Source: Gymnorhina tibicen
Taxonomy: Eukaryota; Chordata; Aves; Passeriformes; Artamidae
Length of the DNA stretch: 64,000 nucleotides
NCBI GenBank assembly: GCA_013399875.1
Contig: VXAZ01002110.1
Location: forward strand, 62,001-126,000
Reading direction: 5' to 3'
The position numbers and the translations under genes were made by a program. The notes beneath the pieces are model-generated. The model had not been told where the DNA came from and made no database searches. It saw nothing but the letters and a program-made list of their open reading frames with translations. Shown in pieces: positions 10,341 to 23,356 of the stretch. Numbering within the stretch: position 1 is the stretch's first letter; each line of letters starts with the position of its first letter.

Positions 10341-11339
10341 TCTGTGGTGGGTTGATGCTGGCTGAACACCAGGTGCCCACCAAAGCTGCATCATCACTCC
10401 CCTCCTCAGCTGGACAGGGGAGAGAAAACAGGATGAAAGAGCAAGGAGAGATCACTCAGCAGTCACCATCAACCAAAACAGACTTGGAAAACTGCTTTAA
10501 ATTAGTACTAATGAAAACACAGTAAAGTAATGAGAAATAAAACCAAATCTTAAAAATACCTTTCCCCTACGCTTCCCTACTTCCTGGGCTTAACTTTACT
10601 TGCAAATTCTTTACCTCCTCCCCATCATCAATGCAGGGAGATGGGGAATGGGGACTATGGTCCGTTTATCACATGTCATTTCTGCTGCTCCTTCCTCCTC
10701 AGGGGGAGGACTCCTCACACTCTTCCTCTGATCCAGTGTGGGTTCCTCCCAGAGGCTGCAGTTCTTCAGAAGCAGACTGCTCCAGTGCAGGTCCCTGGCA
10801 GGGTCACAAGTCCTGGCAGCAAACCTGCTCCAGAATAGGCTCCTCTCTCCACAAGGCCACTGCCAGGAGCCTGCTCCAGCGCGGGCTTCTCATGGAGTCA
10901 TAGCCTCCTTTTGGCATCCATCTGCTCCAGCACTGGGTCCTCCATGGGCTTCAGGTGGATATCTGCTCCATAGTGGACCTCCATGTACTGCAGGGATGTC
11001 TTCACCATGGATTGTAGAGGAATCTCTGCTTTAGCACCTGGAGCACCTCCTTCTCCCCCTCCTTCTTCACAGACCATGAACTGTTGCTCTCACACATTCT
11101 CTCTCCTCTCTCCAGCTGCAATTTGCTCTAGCACTGTAAATTTCCCCCCTTCTTTAACTCTGTTATCCCAGAAGCATTAACACCATTGCTGATGGGCTCA
11201 GCCTTGGCCAGTGGTGAGGCTGTCTTTGAGGTGTCTGGCACTGGCTCCATCAGACACAGGGGAAGCTTCTGGCAACTTCTCACCGAAACTGGCTCTGTAG
11301 CCCCCCTGTTACCAAAAACCTGCCGTGCAAACCCAATAT
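10341..11339 (-). mobile_element. Solo LTR, family A (minus strand)
   Basis: Read on the minus strand this starts with the ATTGGGTTTGCACGGCAGG block (just left of 11339) and ends ...CATCAACCCACCACAGA at 10341. The same start and end blocks occur in the plus-strand copies at 49740 and 60519, and the interiors also align. The sequence TATACTG occurs immediately left (10334-10340) and at the right edge (11339-11345), so a perfect 6-bp target duplication ATACTG is present. No internal retroviral genes adjoin it. The GC-rich centre gives several chance frames of 65-98 codons, which are not genes. Six-base duplications fit ERVK/alpharetrovirus-like integration; the exact family name is not known to me. 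Confidence 0.82.
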
Positions 11340-11345
11340 ATACTG

Positions 11346-12544
11346 CCCCATCAGAATTATAAATGAAAAGGCATTTCTTCACTCTATTATGGTAGAATAA
11401 TTAAAAGCAAAGAAATGTTGCTAGTGTAATTATGACAGCATTTTTAATTAGAAATAGTTAATAGATTCAGTAGATCACGTGTGTGAATGCTGCTATCCTA
11501 GTTTAAATTTCATGTTAAATCCAGTTAATTAGATACAATTAAATTAATACACTGTAAAAAATAAAATTCTTATATGACATATTAGGCTAGAGGTAGAGTT
11601 AATTATTTCCTTAAGTTGCACATTATCAATGAAATTCATAACATGATGCAAAACTTTCAGGTTCATCTAGAGCAATTTCTTTTAAATGTCCAGTGAAATC
11701 CTAATGTACCCAGATGGATCCATCAATTTAAAAGAGCAGAAAATCAAGGAAAAAAGCTTTTTTTGTTGTTCTTTTTTAATCATATATGTGACAGCTGCTT
11801 TTCAAAAAGTTGCTTAAGGCCTTCATTGACATAATGATGTTAAGAGTGTCATCTAGATGCAGATAATTCTTCATAAAATTTGGTATACATTTATTTATTT
11901 TGAGTATGAGAGTGGGAGGAATTAGCTGCCCTTAAGGCTACTCTTTTAATCTAGAATAAAATTAGAGTTGTAGCTATAATCTTTGTTGCCAATCTTCTTC
12001 TTTTTCATGAAGTGGAGAGTGGATGGATCACATAGCTAGAACTGTGGCAGGCATGGAATCTGCACCTGTTTCCTCCACAACTGAGTGTTCTTCAGCCAAT
12101 GTGAGTTCAAGATGACTATGTCCAAGAGTTTAGAGTAGTAAAGTCAATAATCCTTTCAGATAGCTCAAAGAGTTTTTTGAGCTATAGCTTCAATAAGTTC
12201 ATCTGTCCAGCCTGGGAGGTACTGCATTTATCTGTGTTTAGAAAAACATCTTTGTAGGCAGAAGGAGTACGATTCTTTCTAAATCCTACAGTACTGTTGT
12301 GAAAAAGAGAAAATACTATTAAAATATGTATCTCTTTCACTGTAATAAACCATAAAACAGTGTTATCACTAATGAAAGTGTTATCTGTGCTGTGTTTACA
12401 AAATAAATATTGTGCTGATTCAATGGTGGGGTTTTCTTGTGTTGGAATTCTGCCTTGTGTACTGTTTTGGACTTTCATAAAGCCACTTCAGTAAAAGCAA
12501 TCTGTACTTATCTATTATTTTTTGAAAAACACTTAGTTTTACTT
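11346..12544. other. Unique AT-rich non-coding sequence
   Basis: No gene or element is recognised. The largest frame (98 codons, minus strand, 12182-12478) has no familiar domain and is within chance for this composition. Confidence 0.65.
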
Positions 12545-12584
12545 TTTTTCCTTTTTCTTTTCAGTTTAAAAGAAAAAGGAAAAA
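12545..12584. repeat. Perfect 17-bp polypurine hairpin
   Basis: TTTTTCCTTTTTCTTTT (12545-12561) is followed by a 6-base spacer CAGTTT and then by its exact reverse complement at 12568-12584. The arms are pure pyrimidine and pure purine. Transcribed RNA would fold to a perfect stem. No flanking element explains it. Confidence 0.9.
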
Positions 12585-12661
12585 GAATGGTTCATATACT
12601 TCAGCCTTTTTAGAACAGCACACCTACATTGGTGACTCCCTGAAAGCAGATAATTAAGAGA

Positions 12662-12870
12662 TATGGAATCCCATAACTGTTTGGAAGGAACATCTAGAGG
12701 GTCTCCTATTTCAGACTACATCCTAAAATGGGGGCAGTGGCAGGTCAGCTGGAGCTTCATGTACATGACTGTTGAAAAAACCTCCAGGGGTGGAGGTTTC
12801 ACAGATTGTCTGGGAAGCCTGGCCATGCTGCAGTACCTTTGAAGTGAAAAATTCATTTGTAATGGTGAGC
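12662..12870 (-). mobile_element. Old CR1 3'-end fragment (minus strand)
   Basis: Read on the minus strand, this gives decayed versions of the avian CR1 3' blocks. The 'CTAGATG..CCTTCCAA' piece lies near 12685-12700. The 'tgcccagagaa...ggaggtt' region, here inverted as CCTCCAGGGGTGGAGGTTTC, lies near 12782-12802. Divergence is much higher than in the copies at 4661 and 22090, so it is older. The inner limit is uncertain; the following 150 bp may also be CR1. Confidence 0.55.
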
Positions 12871-15800
12871 AAACAGTAGGACTGACTCCTAAACTGCAGG
12901 CACCAACATGTATTGTTTTATGGTGCCCAGTCCTATGGAAACTGTTTAAATTAGACTCAGCAGTGGAAGGACTACTGCCTGCAGTATTCTCCCCAGTTGT
13001 TAATTTAAAGCATTCCACACGATCTGAAGAAATCTAAAGCACGATTTTTCCAAACACTGGACCCTGGTCCAGCTGAGCTGCTTCTACAGAACCTCACAGT
13101 CATCTCATTGGTAGATTGCTTCACTTCTATGGGCAGTCAGGGAATTTTTCATGGACGGATTATTGAAAAGCCACAGTACATTGTTGAGGCTTTTTGTCCT
13201 TTGGAACAGAAACTGTGCAGAAGGTTGGCAATTCACTCACATATTGCTAATAACTGTAAGCCTGTGAGAAAGAACATAATTTTTCTTTGTAAGGTAGGCA
13301 CACAGTAGTACAACTAAAAAGAATTCATAAATGATTTGTAAAGTGGAGAAAAAAATTATGATCTCAGTCAAGATGTCTTGCTATTAGTGTAAAGGAAAAA
13401 TGGTATTTTAAATGCAGTTAGTCTTCTCTCGTACCTTCTTAAATATTCTTGTATTGCCAGCTATAATATTAACATTTCAGGCATCACAACAAAGCTTGTA
13501 TAGTAACAAGCATTGATAAATTTTCTTGTAAAAAGCTAATGAAATATATTTCAGTACTTATGCTTTGAAGTTTGTTTTTATTTGATACCTTCTTTACCCC
13601 CCTGCTTTTTTTTTTTCAGAATAATAAAGATGTGGAAAATAGTGAAATGAAGATATGATATGAGTAAGACCATGTCTTTTATAAACACGTGCATACACAT
13701 TTTAGAAAGGTTTAGAATGCAAGAAAGCCCTATGAATGCATGTAATCAATGAATTACCGGATTTCTTTTTGGTTCAGGATGCATATTACTCTGGAGTCAA
13801 TTTTATAGCTGAGTTAAAAATCCCAATTAAATAATAATGACAGTCTCATTCCACCATGGAATTTATTATAAATTGAGAAGAAATTTTCACCTTCACCTCT
13901 TCTCTTCTGGTTCAAGTTTTCTGACATTAGGGATGAAATTCCATTCTTTCTCACTGGACTGTCTGACATGAATCTGTGCAGTCCTATAGCTAAACTTCAT
14001 CTAGTAGCTAAATTAGTTTAATTGCAATGCTAGAAATTGCTGGGATTTTCTTACACTACATTGCAGCCAAATATACAGGTATGTCTGCACCAAGATTTCA
14101 GATACTCATTCAGCTTAGGGAAGCATTAGTACAATTATCTATAAAATTCTTTGTTCTCAATAGAGAGGTGTGAATCAAGTCTTATAAATGTCTCAGAAGT
14201 TAGTTTTAGTTTGTTGTAAGCTATCTCTCTTCATTTATGGAGAGGTGATTTAGCATTTTGGGCACTGTTACATGCTTATAAATCTAATCAACTTCTGGAT
14301 GAGAGGTTACTTGCATTTGAAGAGTTTAGAATGTATAGGATGACTGGCAGCTTGCACTAGATCCATTATTCAGACAATTCCTAGTTTTCTCTCTTACTGG
14401 CAGGTCTATGAAGAAATTACCTTCTGATGTCATAGAACAAATCTCACTGAACTTATGTCCTGGAACTATATTTTTTGTCATGTTAAAAAAATTCATTCAT
14501 GGGACAGTGTTTGGTTTTATGAGCATCTACTGTTATATCTGTTTACGTGATAGAGCACATAGAAGAGATTAAATTCAATATTGATCCACTATAAAAGCAT
14601 TATGTAATTGGAGCAACTGTTTTTTACCGTATGCTGTGAAGGAAGACAAGACCAATTAATATATTACATATAATCATAGAGAAGTTAAACACTTAAAATA
14701 TACCAAGGTGTGGAAATATGTTATGAAATGCTGACTGCTTGATGACTAAAGTGTGAAGTAGGCAGGCTTAAGTAATTTCATAGTAATTATAATGAAATGG
14801 CTTTGAAATGGGAAATTCTCTCAAAACTTCTTGTACTTCATACCACATGTCACATCACATCAAAGTCTTTCTATGTTTATGCAACCAAAGTAAAATATTA
14901 GAAAGTAAAAAAGTTTTTTTGAGTTTAAGAATCTGAACACATTTTTAAAGCTGAGCAAAATAATTGCAACTTAAGTGTAGTTTCAAGTTTCTGAAATAAG
15001 AAAATGCTGAATTAAGAAATGCAGATTTCAGAGACAGGCTAATAAGACATCTCTCTATTTATACCACATTGTTCCTTATAGTGAATTAGGTAGCTCATTT
15101 TGCTGATATTTGGGGCAGACCACACAAAATGAAGCTTAAACCACTGAGAATTTTATGAATCAGTCAAGACTAGGCCTTATGGGGACATAAATTCTGATAA
15201 TAATGCCACTTTATTTTTCAGAGGACTGTGCAAAAAACCAGAAATAAGTAGATGGAGAAAAACATGGTTTCTGCTGGGGATTAACTGTTCAAAGAAGGAA
15301 AGTAGATTTCTGAAGCTCTTGGTAAGGTACATTTTTGTTATTTCTGTCTCTGACTCAGATTTGTTTTCATGTTTGTTGTTCACTACTACCCCTAAATCTC
15401 TTTCAGTGTGCCAGCTTTCATAGTTTCTCCCAGTTGTACTGTCCTGGTTCTGGTTTATTTTTCCCCAGAAGAATTAGCCTGTTCTTTCCTTTGTCTATTT
15501 TGTTGTTTCCTGCATGTGTTTCTCTGACTTTTCATGTCCCTGCTGTTGTCCTCAGCTGAGTGTATAGTACTTCCCAGTCTAATACTATGTGTGAATTTAG
15601 TTCTGTTTATCTTCAAATCATTAATGAAAATAACAACAGACCTAATATTACACCTAACACAAAAAATACCTAGGAAATTTCATGTGACCAGTCATGATTT
15701 TTTATCTATATAGGCCATTTCTATTAGTATGAAATTTTTGTTTCTGTTACAGAAATATATGCAGGTATAAAGTTGTACAGATGTTATCTAAATGCTTATA

Positions 15801-18784
15801 TTAAAGGTACACAAATATTATAATTCTCCTGTTTCTGCATCTTAAGAAAAAAATTACCTGCTTCTGGATGGTTAATTGAACTAGTAATTACTTTTGAACA
15901 TGTGGTTTGGTTGTTTCCTGCTTGAAGTAATTACCCAATGAAGCTTATACCAAGGCTACCAGCAGGAAGCTAACAACTGGTGCATTGGTGAAAAGAATTT
16001 ATAAAGCATTCTTATGCTTCTTTTTCTTAATTTTCCTTTTTTTTTTTATTTGCCAGATGGAGGAACAGATGGATGTGTAATGCACACAAAACCTAAGTAC
16101 ATGATCTCAGCTCTCAACCAGCAGCCACACTGAAATGTACAAAAATCAGGTGTAGCTACTCTACAGTTGTTGGATGCAAAGGAATTGACCCTCTGCCTTA
16201 AAACAAAATTTCTAAGATTAGTGTTTCAGTTTTCATCTTCCAAAAGCTCAATTAGAAAGGTTATTTCTGAGCAATAGAAGTGTCACCATCATTAGTGGGG
16301 TTTATGATTGCAAATCATCAGATAAGTGATAGCATTCTGCTTCATTAATTCTCTAAGTTTCATTTCATGGCTTTCAGTAGGTGTTCTGTACTTGTACTAT
16401 TCTCTCATTTTTCCAAAATACACGTATTTAGTTTTTATTTGTTCTCAGTGGCTGTATGCATTATGTTTAGAGTGCTGATTTTCAGTAACAAAAGTCTAAC
16501 TTTCAAGTATAATCATATATGTTAATTTTTTTCTTCTATACATGCTCTATTCCCTCGTTCCCAATATAATTGACATTTCAGTCTCAGCACAGTACGAACA
16601 CAATCATAGTTGTAAATGCATTGTCAGATTGTGCTTTGGTTTGCCAAAACTGTTCCTATATTAATTTGGGGTCATTGACTGTTAACAATATGAAATGTCA
16701 TGAATATGAACTAAATCAATGTGATTACCACAGTGGAAAAATTAATCACCTAGCTTGTCTTTATCGTTTGACTACCAACAGATAGGAATCTATAAACATA
16801 AAGGCAACGAAAAAGCACCCAGGTATGCTCTTGCATATTTATACTTTTGATAATTGTATCTTTGAAAAGAAGGCTGTAAAGGACACATTCAACTTTTTAT
16901 GTAAAAATACTGAGAAGTGAAAATATATTAAGTAAATGAACATAATTTACAATTCATTTTCCAACTCATAATAAATATTCATTATGTTAAGTCATAAAAT
17001 ACTTCAATAAAGAGTCAAGAAATAAGTAGTGAAGGTGTAAGAGAACAAACAAAAAGCAAGGCAGAAGGCTTTTATGCTGGTAAAATGGCACCTTTTTTGT
17101 GATCACCTGCAGAAGACACCTAGATATGCACTACAAGAGATGATAAGAATGTAAGGCGATTTTATTTGGAAAACAAAGCCAAAAGCTTTTGGTAGTATTT
17201 GTGTTACAATGGCTGTTTAAAAAATAAACTATTATAATATATTTGGATGGTCTACTGAATGGTAAGGTCAAGATAATAACACAGAAAGATGATTCTGTAT
17301 TAAAAAATAAAAGCAAAGGGATTTTGAAAAATAAATCTCAAAATCTCTAAAAGGCAACAGGTACTGGATTCATCATAGGTGCACAATGGTTCATAAATAT
17401 ATTCTCTTATTTGTATATGAAATATTTATATATATTCATATACATATATATATATGAATGTTACACTGTTGTACACATTGCTCAGTGATCATTTTTGTGA
17501 TTGGCTTTAATCACTGTAAAATGATTATGTGTTACATTTCAGAGTGACTAGATCAAGACCTGTGAGTACTGCCTAAACTGAAGTTTCAGTCACATGAATG
17601 ACTAGCTATAAGAATACATGATTACATTTGAAAACAGGTATTTCCTGCCAGAATTGCTGTCAAGTTTATACACTATAAAAAAGAAACTTTGGAACTTGAC
17701 ATCTGAAAAATCAAGTAACTGTAGAGCTCATATACCAAAGTCAGCGATACCTACAGAATTCTTTAAAAATACAAAATGAATGTGCCACATGATAAAAAAG
17801 TAAAACTGAGAAAGGAATCAATATAATTTTAATATACCATTAATATTCTTCTTTTATAATATTTCATACACTAAATGGGTGGCTAACATTTTCATATCTT
17901 AGTCATTGAAGAATTGTTGGCAAATAATAAATGTTTTTAAGAATCAAAACATGGGAAAATTAAATATGACTTGGCATCTCTTCAACATTTCTGAAGCAGA
18001 AGTTGAGCAGAATTTGGCTTCTCTTTTTCAGCAAAGTCTGGGACAGACACCTAGGTTTCAATTTGTTATGGCATCTTTTGCACAACTTGGTAATCATATT
18101 TTAAACAATATATATTTTAAACACTGTAGGTGTTTGTGGCAGGAAAATCCTGCATATATTGTTTTCCTGTAATGTAATACAGTCAAATATTTAACTTTTT
18201 AAAAATTATAGTGATAGATTTGGTTATAAAAGAACTATGAATTGTATATAGTATAATTTTTTTTCCTGGTGATTATTTGGCACTAAAAAAAATCAGAATC
18301 CCTTTCTTGAAGATTATAATAATATCATTGATTACTCTGAGAAAAACTAGTTTAATATCTATATATGTTCAGACAATCCATTTCATAGACTGTGTTCTCA
18401 TATGCTTTTTCACTATCCTGTAAATTCAAAGATAAGTTTTTAAAATTTCTTTGCAGTATCAAAGGATCCTGTCCTAAATTGGTCCTTTTTTTTATTAATT
18501 GATAAATAATCATAAAAATACTTACTTTATTTGCGATTTGATTGGAAACCGACTTAAGTCTCCCTTAATTCAATTATATAAAATTGCTTTGATTATTTTG
18601 TGTCCTAGAATCAAAAGACAAAGTTTCCAAACAATATTAAAGGTGGTAACATAAAGAGTAGTTCTTTAATAAAAGCTTTCAGGTGCACGAAATACAGGTA
18701 TGTGTACGTGTGGCATTGGATTATCACAACTTTTATAAATTTAATTAATTAGACTATCTGGCAAGTACATCAAATAGGAAACTG
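12871..18784. other. Unique AT-rich non-coding sequence
   Basis: No gene, LTR, SINE or RNA gene is recognised. It holds a (TA)n-rich palindromic stretch near 17405-17460. TAATTAC-type sites occur at about 15892 and 15930. Reading frames stay under 90 codons and show no domain. Confidence 0.65.
17434..17459. repeat. AT-rich palindrome / (TA)n microsatellite
   Basis: ATTCATATA and its reverse complement TATATGAAT flank a short (CA)(TA)n core, inside a longer A/T tract. This is a simple-sequence feature and probably length-polymorphic. Confidence 0.7.
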
Positions 18785-18798
18785 GTTGCCCTGGTAAC
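18785..18798. promoter_or_regulatory. X-box (RFX-type) motif
   Basis: GTTGCCCTGGTAAC is an inverted repeat of GTTGCC/GGTAAC half-sites with a 2-bp spacer, fitting the RFX X-box consensus (GTNRCC, 0-3 bp, RGYAAC). It lies in an isolated GC-rich island (about 18780-18845) surrounded by very AT-rich DNA, followed by a TATATTTTTTATA stretch. X-boxes occur in promoters and enhancers of ciliary and MHC class II genes. No gene is visible next to it, so it could be a distal element or lie within an unrecognised repeat. Confidence 0.45.
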
Positions 18799-21700
18799 CC
18801 AGGCTTGGCCCTGCCCCTTGGAGTCTCTACAAGGGCTCTTAGCCCTATATTTTTTATACATCCCAACTGCAAGTGCAAAACAGGGTGTCCTTGTTAGACA
18901 TTCTTTTTTTTGAAAATAAGACTAAGCAGAAATTTAAGAAGATGGCATAATGTGTGAGAAAGGGTAATCCACTATTCTAAAGTGTGAGAAAGTGTTAAAA
19001 ACTATACAGCTATATATTAAAAACCTACAAAGATCTAAAGAATATATAGAAAGCTAGAGGTCTGTAGACATAAATTTAATATTAATCTATTTTTCTGCAG
19101 TCTTTCATTAAACCTAATCAAAATACCAGAATAATATGAACAAATTAATTGGCATATTACTGGCAATAGTATGCAACTGCTATACTTTCTTTAGAGCTTT
19201 TCCTCTTCCTTTTACTTTTCTATTATTTTTATACACCAAGTTTTATTTCAGGATTTCAGAAATTCTGTGTGTGGTAACATTTAATGCCATCAACATTCCT
19301 GAGAATAGAAACTTATTGTAATATTATGGTTAATTGCAGTCAGTGTTAAAAAAAGACATTTCAAAATGCGCAAATGCTATTTCATGTCTGTGATTTATTG
19401 TGGATATATTTGAATATAAATTTCCTTCATATTTCCTCTTGAACATTTACCACTGACAACGTCTATTTTTCTCATTGTCTTTGTCATCAGCTTGTAGTTT
19501 GGCTTTACTTACCAAACTTCAGTTTAGTTTAAAACTCATTTATAACAATTCTCACTCTTCTTAGCTTACAGTAGTTTTAATATGCTATATACACAACTTA
19601 CATTGACAACAGGGAACTAGGAAGAGGCTGAAAAAAATGCAAATTTATATTTTGCCATCCACAAGTTCCTCTTTAGTTCATAGAACTGTATGTTTGGTTT
19701 TTGTATAAAGTGTTCTCAATTCTAGTTTTAGTTGGCTTAGAATGTTTTCTCTGTTAATGCAGCTTCTGATAGCTTGTCTCTTTTATAGCTGTTAGAAGAT
19801 TTAAAACTTCTACTTAGCACTAATTTTGCTGTCAGTCCCCAATGCTGCAGTGACTCTGAGAAGTTGAAGTAATTACTCCCTAGATCGATTCCCAGCCATA
19901 TGAACACATGTTCACAGACCACCTCTGTTAGACACACCTGAACATGCAATGAATGAATATAACAGATTTTTTCCACAGAAAATTAATGACTGTAAATCAT
20001 ATTCTATTATGAGATCCAAATCCAGGATCTGAAAACTGGGTTAACCTTAGCAGAAAAAAAATGAGAGAATAAAATTATTTTTAAATATTTTTATCTTTTA
20101 GCACCATGAATAATTTAGGGTCGGATCATGAATTAGTACATGTTTTTATAATGACTTGGTAAACTGAGGAATCCAACATATTCTGATTTTCCTGGAGCAG
20201 TGGAGGCTCATGATTTCCCCACCTAAAGGATACAAATCACCTGCTTCAAAAATAACTATAACATCAGTAAATAAATTACATGCAGCTGAAGACTGAAGGA
20301 GTATTATTGTACAGTATTCTAGTATCAGCTCATGTATATAAAGTTTGAGGGTCAAATATGAGAAGACACCAATGCAACTTGGATGTTCCTAGTGGAAGTC
20401 TGCATGTCAATCAGATGAAATTGCTAAAATCCAGTGGTATTTTAACTAAATGACAAAGTAGTGAAAATTTGGCAGTTGTAGATGTTTAGATATGTCACTG
20501 TTTTCACTGAAGTCTAAGTCAGTGAATATTTATTAAGGGTTACATTTTAAAATATGCCGACATGTAATTTTTCAGAATATCCTCTTGGAACCTGTATTCC
20601 CAGTGGGAAGGTTCTGCACCCAGACAACTTGATATGAACTGGGATTTTTACTCACATTTTTGTAGTTAAGCTCGTAGTTTGAAAGTATTCGTACTCTAGC
20701 CATGTAGTGCTTGTTCCATTTGCTCTGGACAGTTTTTGACTGTACTTTACACAGGCTGTGTTCCAGTAGGTACCAACATGAATCAAGGAAAGAGACTGAA
20801 ATGAGACAGAATTAGAACAGTATCCCCTTACTAAGTTAACTGTTTCTATGCTGATCTGTTCAGGAGAGAAATGCAAGAGGGCCAGGTCATGTTGTTGAAG
20901 CCAAAGAGAAATATGGGGGAAATGCATTTGGAAGGAAAGTGCAAAGGGGCAATTTTCCCTAGAGCAGGATTATGTTTGTTGTGTGTTGCATTTTCAGCGT
21001 CAACACAGAAAATTAATTGTAGGAAATACTAACTACCCTCTACAGCTTTACTCTTGGAGCAAAAATTTCTAACGAATATCCATGAAATCAGGCAATTGCA
21101 TTAAAGTAACAAATTAGGGCTGTTATTCTGTGCATTCAAATACTATGTTAAGTGGAAGTGAACAAGAAAAGTTCATTCCTGTTTGAACACTTCTCCCTTT
21201 GTACAGTGCATTGAAAACTTTGTCTTAAACATCCAGAGGATTTTTTGCAATCAACATCATTTGGATATCTCCTGTTGGAATGTCTTTTGTTCAGTATGAA
21301 GATCTTACACAGTAGCCTTAGAAAAATAATAGGTACATCAAGGACCAAGAAAATACTAACAGAGCCAAACCAACACCAAAACCAGTGACAAAAATCACCA
21401 AACCAAACCAGTCAACCAATCAACCCAAAGAAATAATTTTAAATAAAGAAGGAAGCCAGGATATTCCAAATATTTGGCAGAACATGCTTTTCTTGTTTTG
21501 TGCGAGGTATATGGTTTTCACCAGCAGCTATAATACGAGCTGGACTGTAAAGACAAGAGAACCTGTGTAATAACCTTCATTTAGAATACAAAGATTCTTA
21601 TTCTGTTATTTACCCATACACTATAAATGTAAAATTTTGTAGTCACAGTTGTGTTGCATTCATTAAAATTATTTGCAGAGTTGACTCTCGTCTGTGCAGT

Positions 21701-22089
21701 TGGGCATATAAAAATAGAAGTAGGGCATATAAAAATAGATACAATGGTATTATATATTCTCTTATTAACAGTGAATTTCTATGTCAAACCTTTTACTACT
21801 TTGCTACTACTGAGTACTTATAATCAAATAGAAAGTTTCTCAAAAAATATCATAAGTAAATTTATGACATTGTATGGAGTTCTTCTTGACTATTCCAAAC
21901 TGATGTTTTTGATGACATTTCTCACTATTTGTAGCTGATTAATCCAGATATCTCTTCAAAAAAGTTAAATTCCATTTTATGATAATTCATATACACACAA
22001 AGTAAAAATCCATATACATTACAATGTATGGAAACTGATAACTAAGGAATATAGTCTATTTTCCCATCAAGACCCTCTTCACCATGCTC
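18799..22089. other. Unique AT-rich non-coding sequence
   Basis: No gene or large element is seen. The stretch contains an A/C-rich low-complexity region (about 21360-21430) and the small tandem duplication at 21702-21739. Confidence 0.65.
21702..21739 (+). repeat. Two-copy 21-bp tandem duplication
   Basis: GGGCATATAAAAATAGA occurs at 21702-21718 and again at 21723-21739 with no mismatch. It is a small local duplication and part of a minisatellite at most. Confidence 0.85.
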
Positions 22090-23356
22090 ATTCACTCACT
22101 TCTGTACCTGAGAAGTTCACAGAGCAGATCCTCACGGAAGCAATGTTAAGGCATTTGCAAGTGAAGGAGGTGATGTGAGACAGCCAGCACAACTTCACTA
22201 AGGAAAATCATGTCTGACCAATCTGGTGGCCTTCTATGATAATGCAACAGTCAACAAGGGAAAACCAACTGATGTCATTTACCTAGTCTTCTGCAAAACA
22301 GTGCCATATGGTATCCTTGTCTCCAGACTGGAGAGACATGGATTTGAAGGGTGGACTTTTCAGTGGATAAACTGCTGGCTCATCCAGAGAGTTGCAGCCA
22401 ACGGCTCTGCATTCTGGTGGAGGCCAGTGACAAGTGGTGTCCCTCAGGTCTCTGTGTTGGGACTGGTACTCTTTAATATCTTTATCAATGACATAGTGAG
22501 ACTGAGCGCAGATGACATGAAAGTGGGTGGTGCAGTTGAGAGGCCTGAAGGACAGGATATCATCCAGGGGCATGTGGACACACATGAGAACCTCATGATA
22601 TTCAGCAAGTCCAAGTGCAAGATGCTGAACCTGGATAATGGCAATCCCAGACATGAATACAGACTGGGAGAAGAACTCATTGAGAATAGCCCTGCCGAGA
22701 AGGACATGGGGATTCTTATGGATGAAAAGTGGGACATGAGTTGAAACCGTGTGTTCACAGCCTAGATGGCCAGCCACATCCTGGGCTGTATCAAAAGCGG
22801 AGTGGCCAGCATGTCGAGGAAGGTGATTCTTCCTCTCTACTCTGCTCCTGTGTGACTCCACCTGGAGCACTTTGTCCAGCTCTGGGTTTCTCAGCACAAG
22901 ACAGACGCAGATCTATTAGACTGGGTTCAGAGGAGGGCCAGGAAGAGGCTCAGAGGGCTGGAGGTCCTTTGCAATGAAGACAGGCTGAGAGAACTGGGGT
23001 TGTTCAGTCTGAAGAAAAGTCTGTGCAGAGAGCTCATTGAGGCCTTAAAGGGGGCTTACAAAAAGGAAAGCGACTTTTTACATGAGCAGAGAGCGACAGG
23101 ACAAGGGGAAATGGTTTTAAACTAAAAGGAGATTAAGATTAGGTGTTAGTAAGATATTTACTGTGAGGGTAGTGAGATACTGCAACATGTTGCCCAGAGA
23201 AGTTGTAGGTTCCCCATCCTTGGAGGTGTGCAAAGCCAGGTTGCATGGGATCTCTGAGCAACCCGCTCAAGTGAAAGGTGTCCCTGCCCATGGTGGGGGG
23301 CTTGGAACTAGATGGTTGTTAAGGTCCCTTCAGACTTGAACCATTCTGATTCACAG
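22090..23356 (+). mobile_element. 5'-truncated CR1 LINE
   Basis: This copy begins inside ORF2 at a CR1 block reading 'ACAGAGCAGATCCTC..GAAGC', then runs through the reverse-transcriptase palm and the C-terminal part of ORF2. It then enters the 3' UTR blocks (GTGAGGGTAGTGAG, TTGCCCAGAGAAG, AAGGTCCCTTCAG) and ends at ACCATTCTGATTCAC near 23356. The 5' truncation is normal for LINEs made by target-primed reverse transcription. The tail is the short avian CR1 type, not poly-A. No clear target duplication is visible, as is usual for CR1. Confidence 0.92.
22190..22985 (+). pseudogene. CR1 ORF2 reverse-transcriptase remnant
   Basis: The main frame (22226-22744) gives about 170 residues that follow the CR1 reverse transcriptase. 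A GVPQ block (palm motif, residues 71-74) and the [10 protein letters not shown] block (residues 81-90) come first. The active-site loop then reads SADD at 22505-22516 instead of FADD, with several residues missing just before it. The block [11 protein letters not shown] follows, and a TGA at 22742-22744 ends the frame. Downstream ORF2 homology continues in another frame (about 22745-22985), showing a frameshift. The enzyme would copy element RNA at a nicked target in a live CR1. Here it is dead through truncation, deletion, frameshift and stop. The long minus-strand frame over it is only a shadow. Confidence 0.88.

Noticed and set aside
10631..11180. Overlapping frames of 65-98 codons
   Set aside because: All lie within the minus-strand solo LTR and have no retroviral protein similarity; caused by its GC-rich composition.
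22283..22897. 204-codon minus-strand open frame, the longest in the window without Ns
   Set aside because: It is antisense to the CR1 reverse-transcriptase remnant; the plus strand has clear CR1 homology, so the frame is a shadow.
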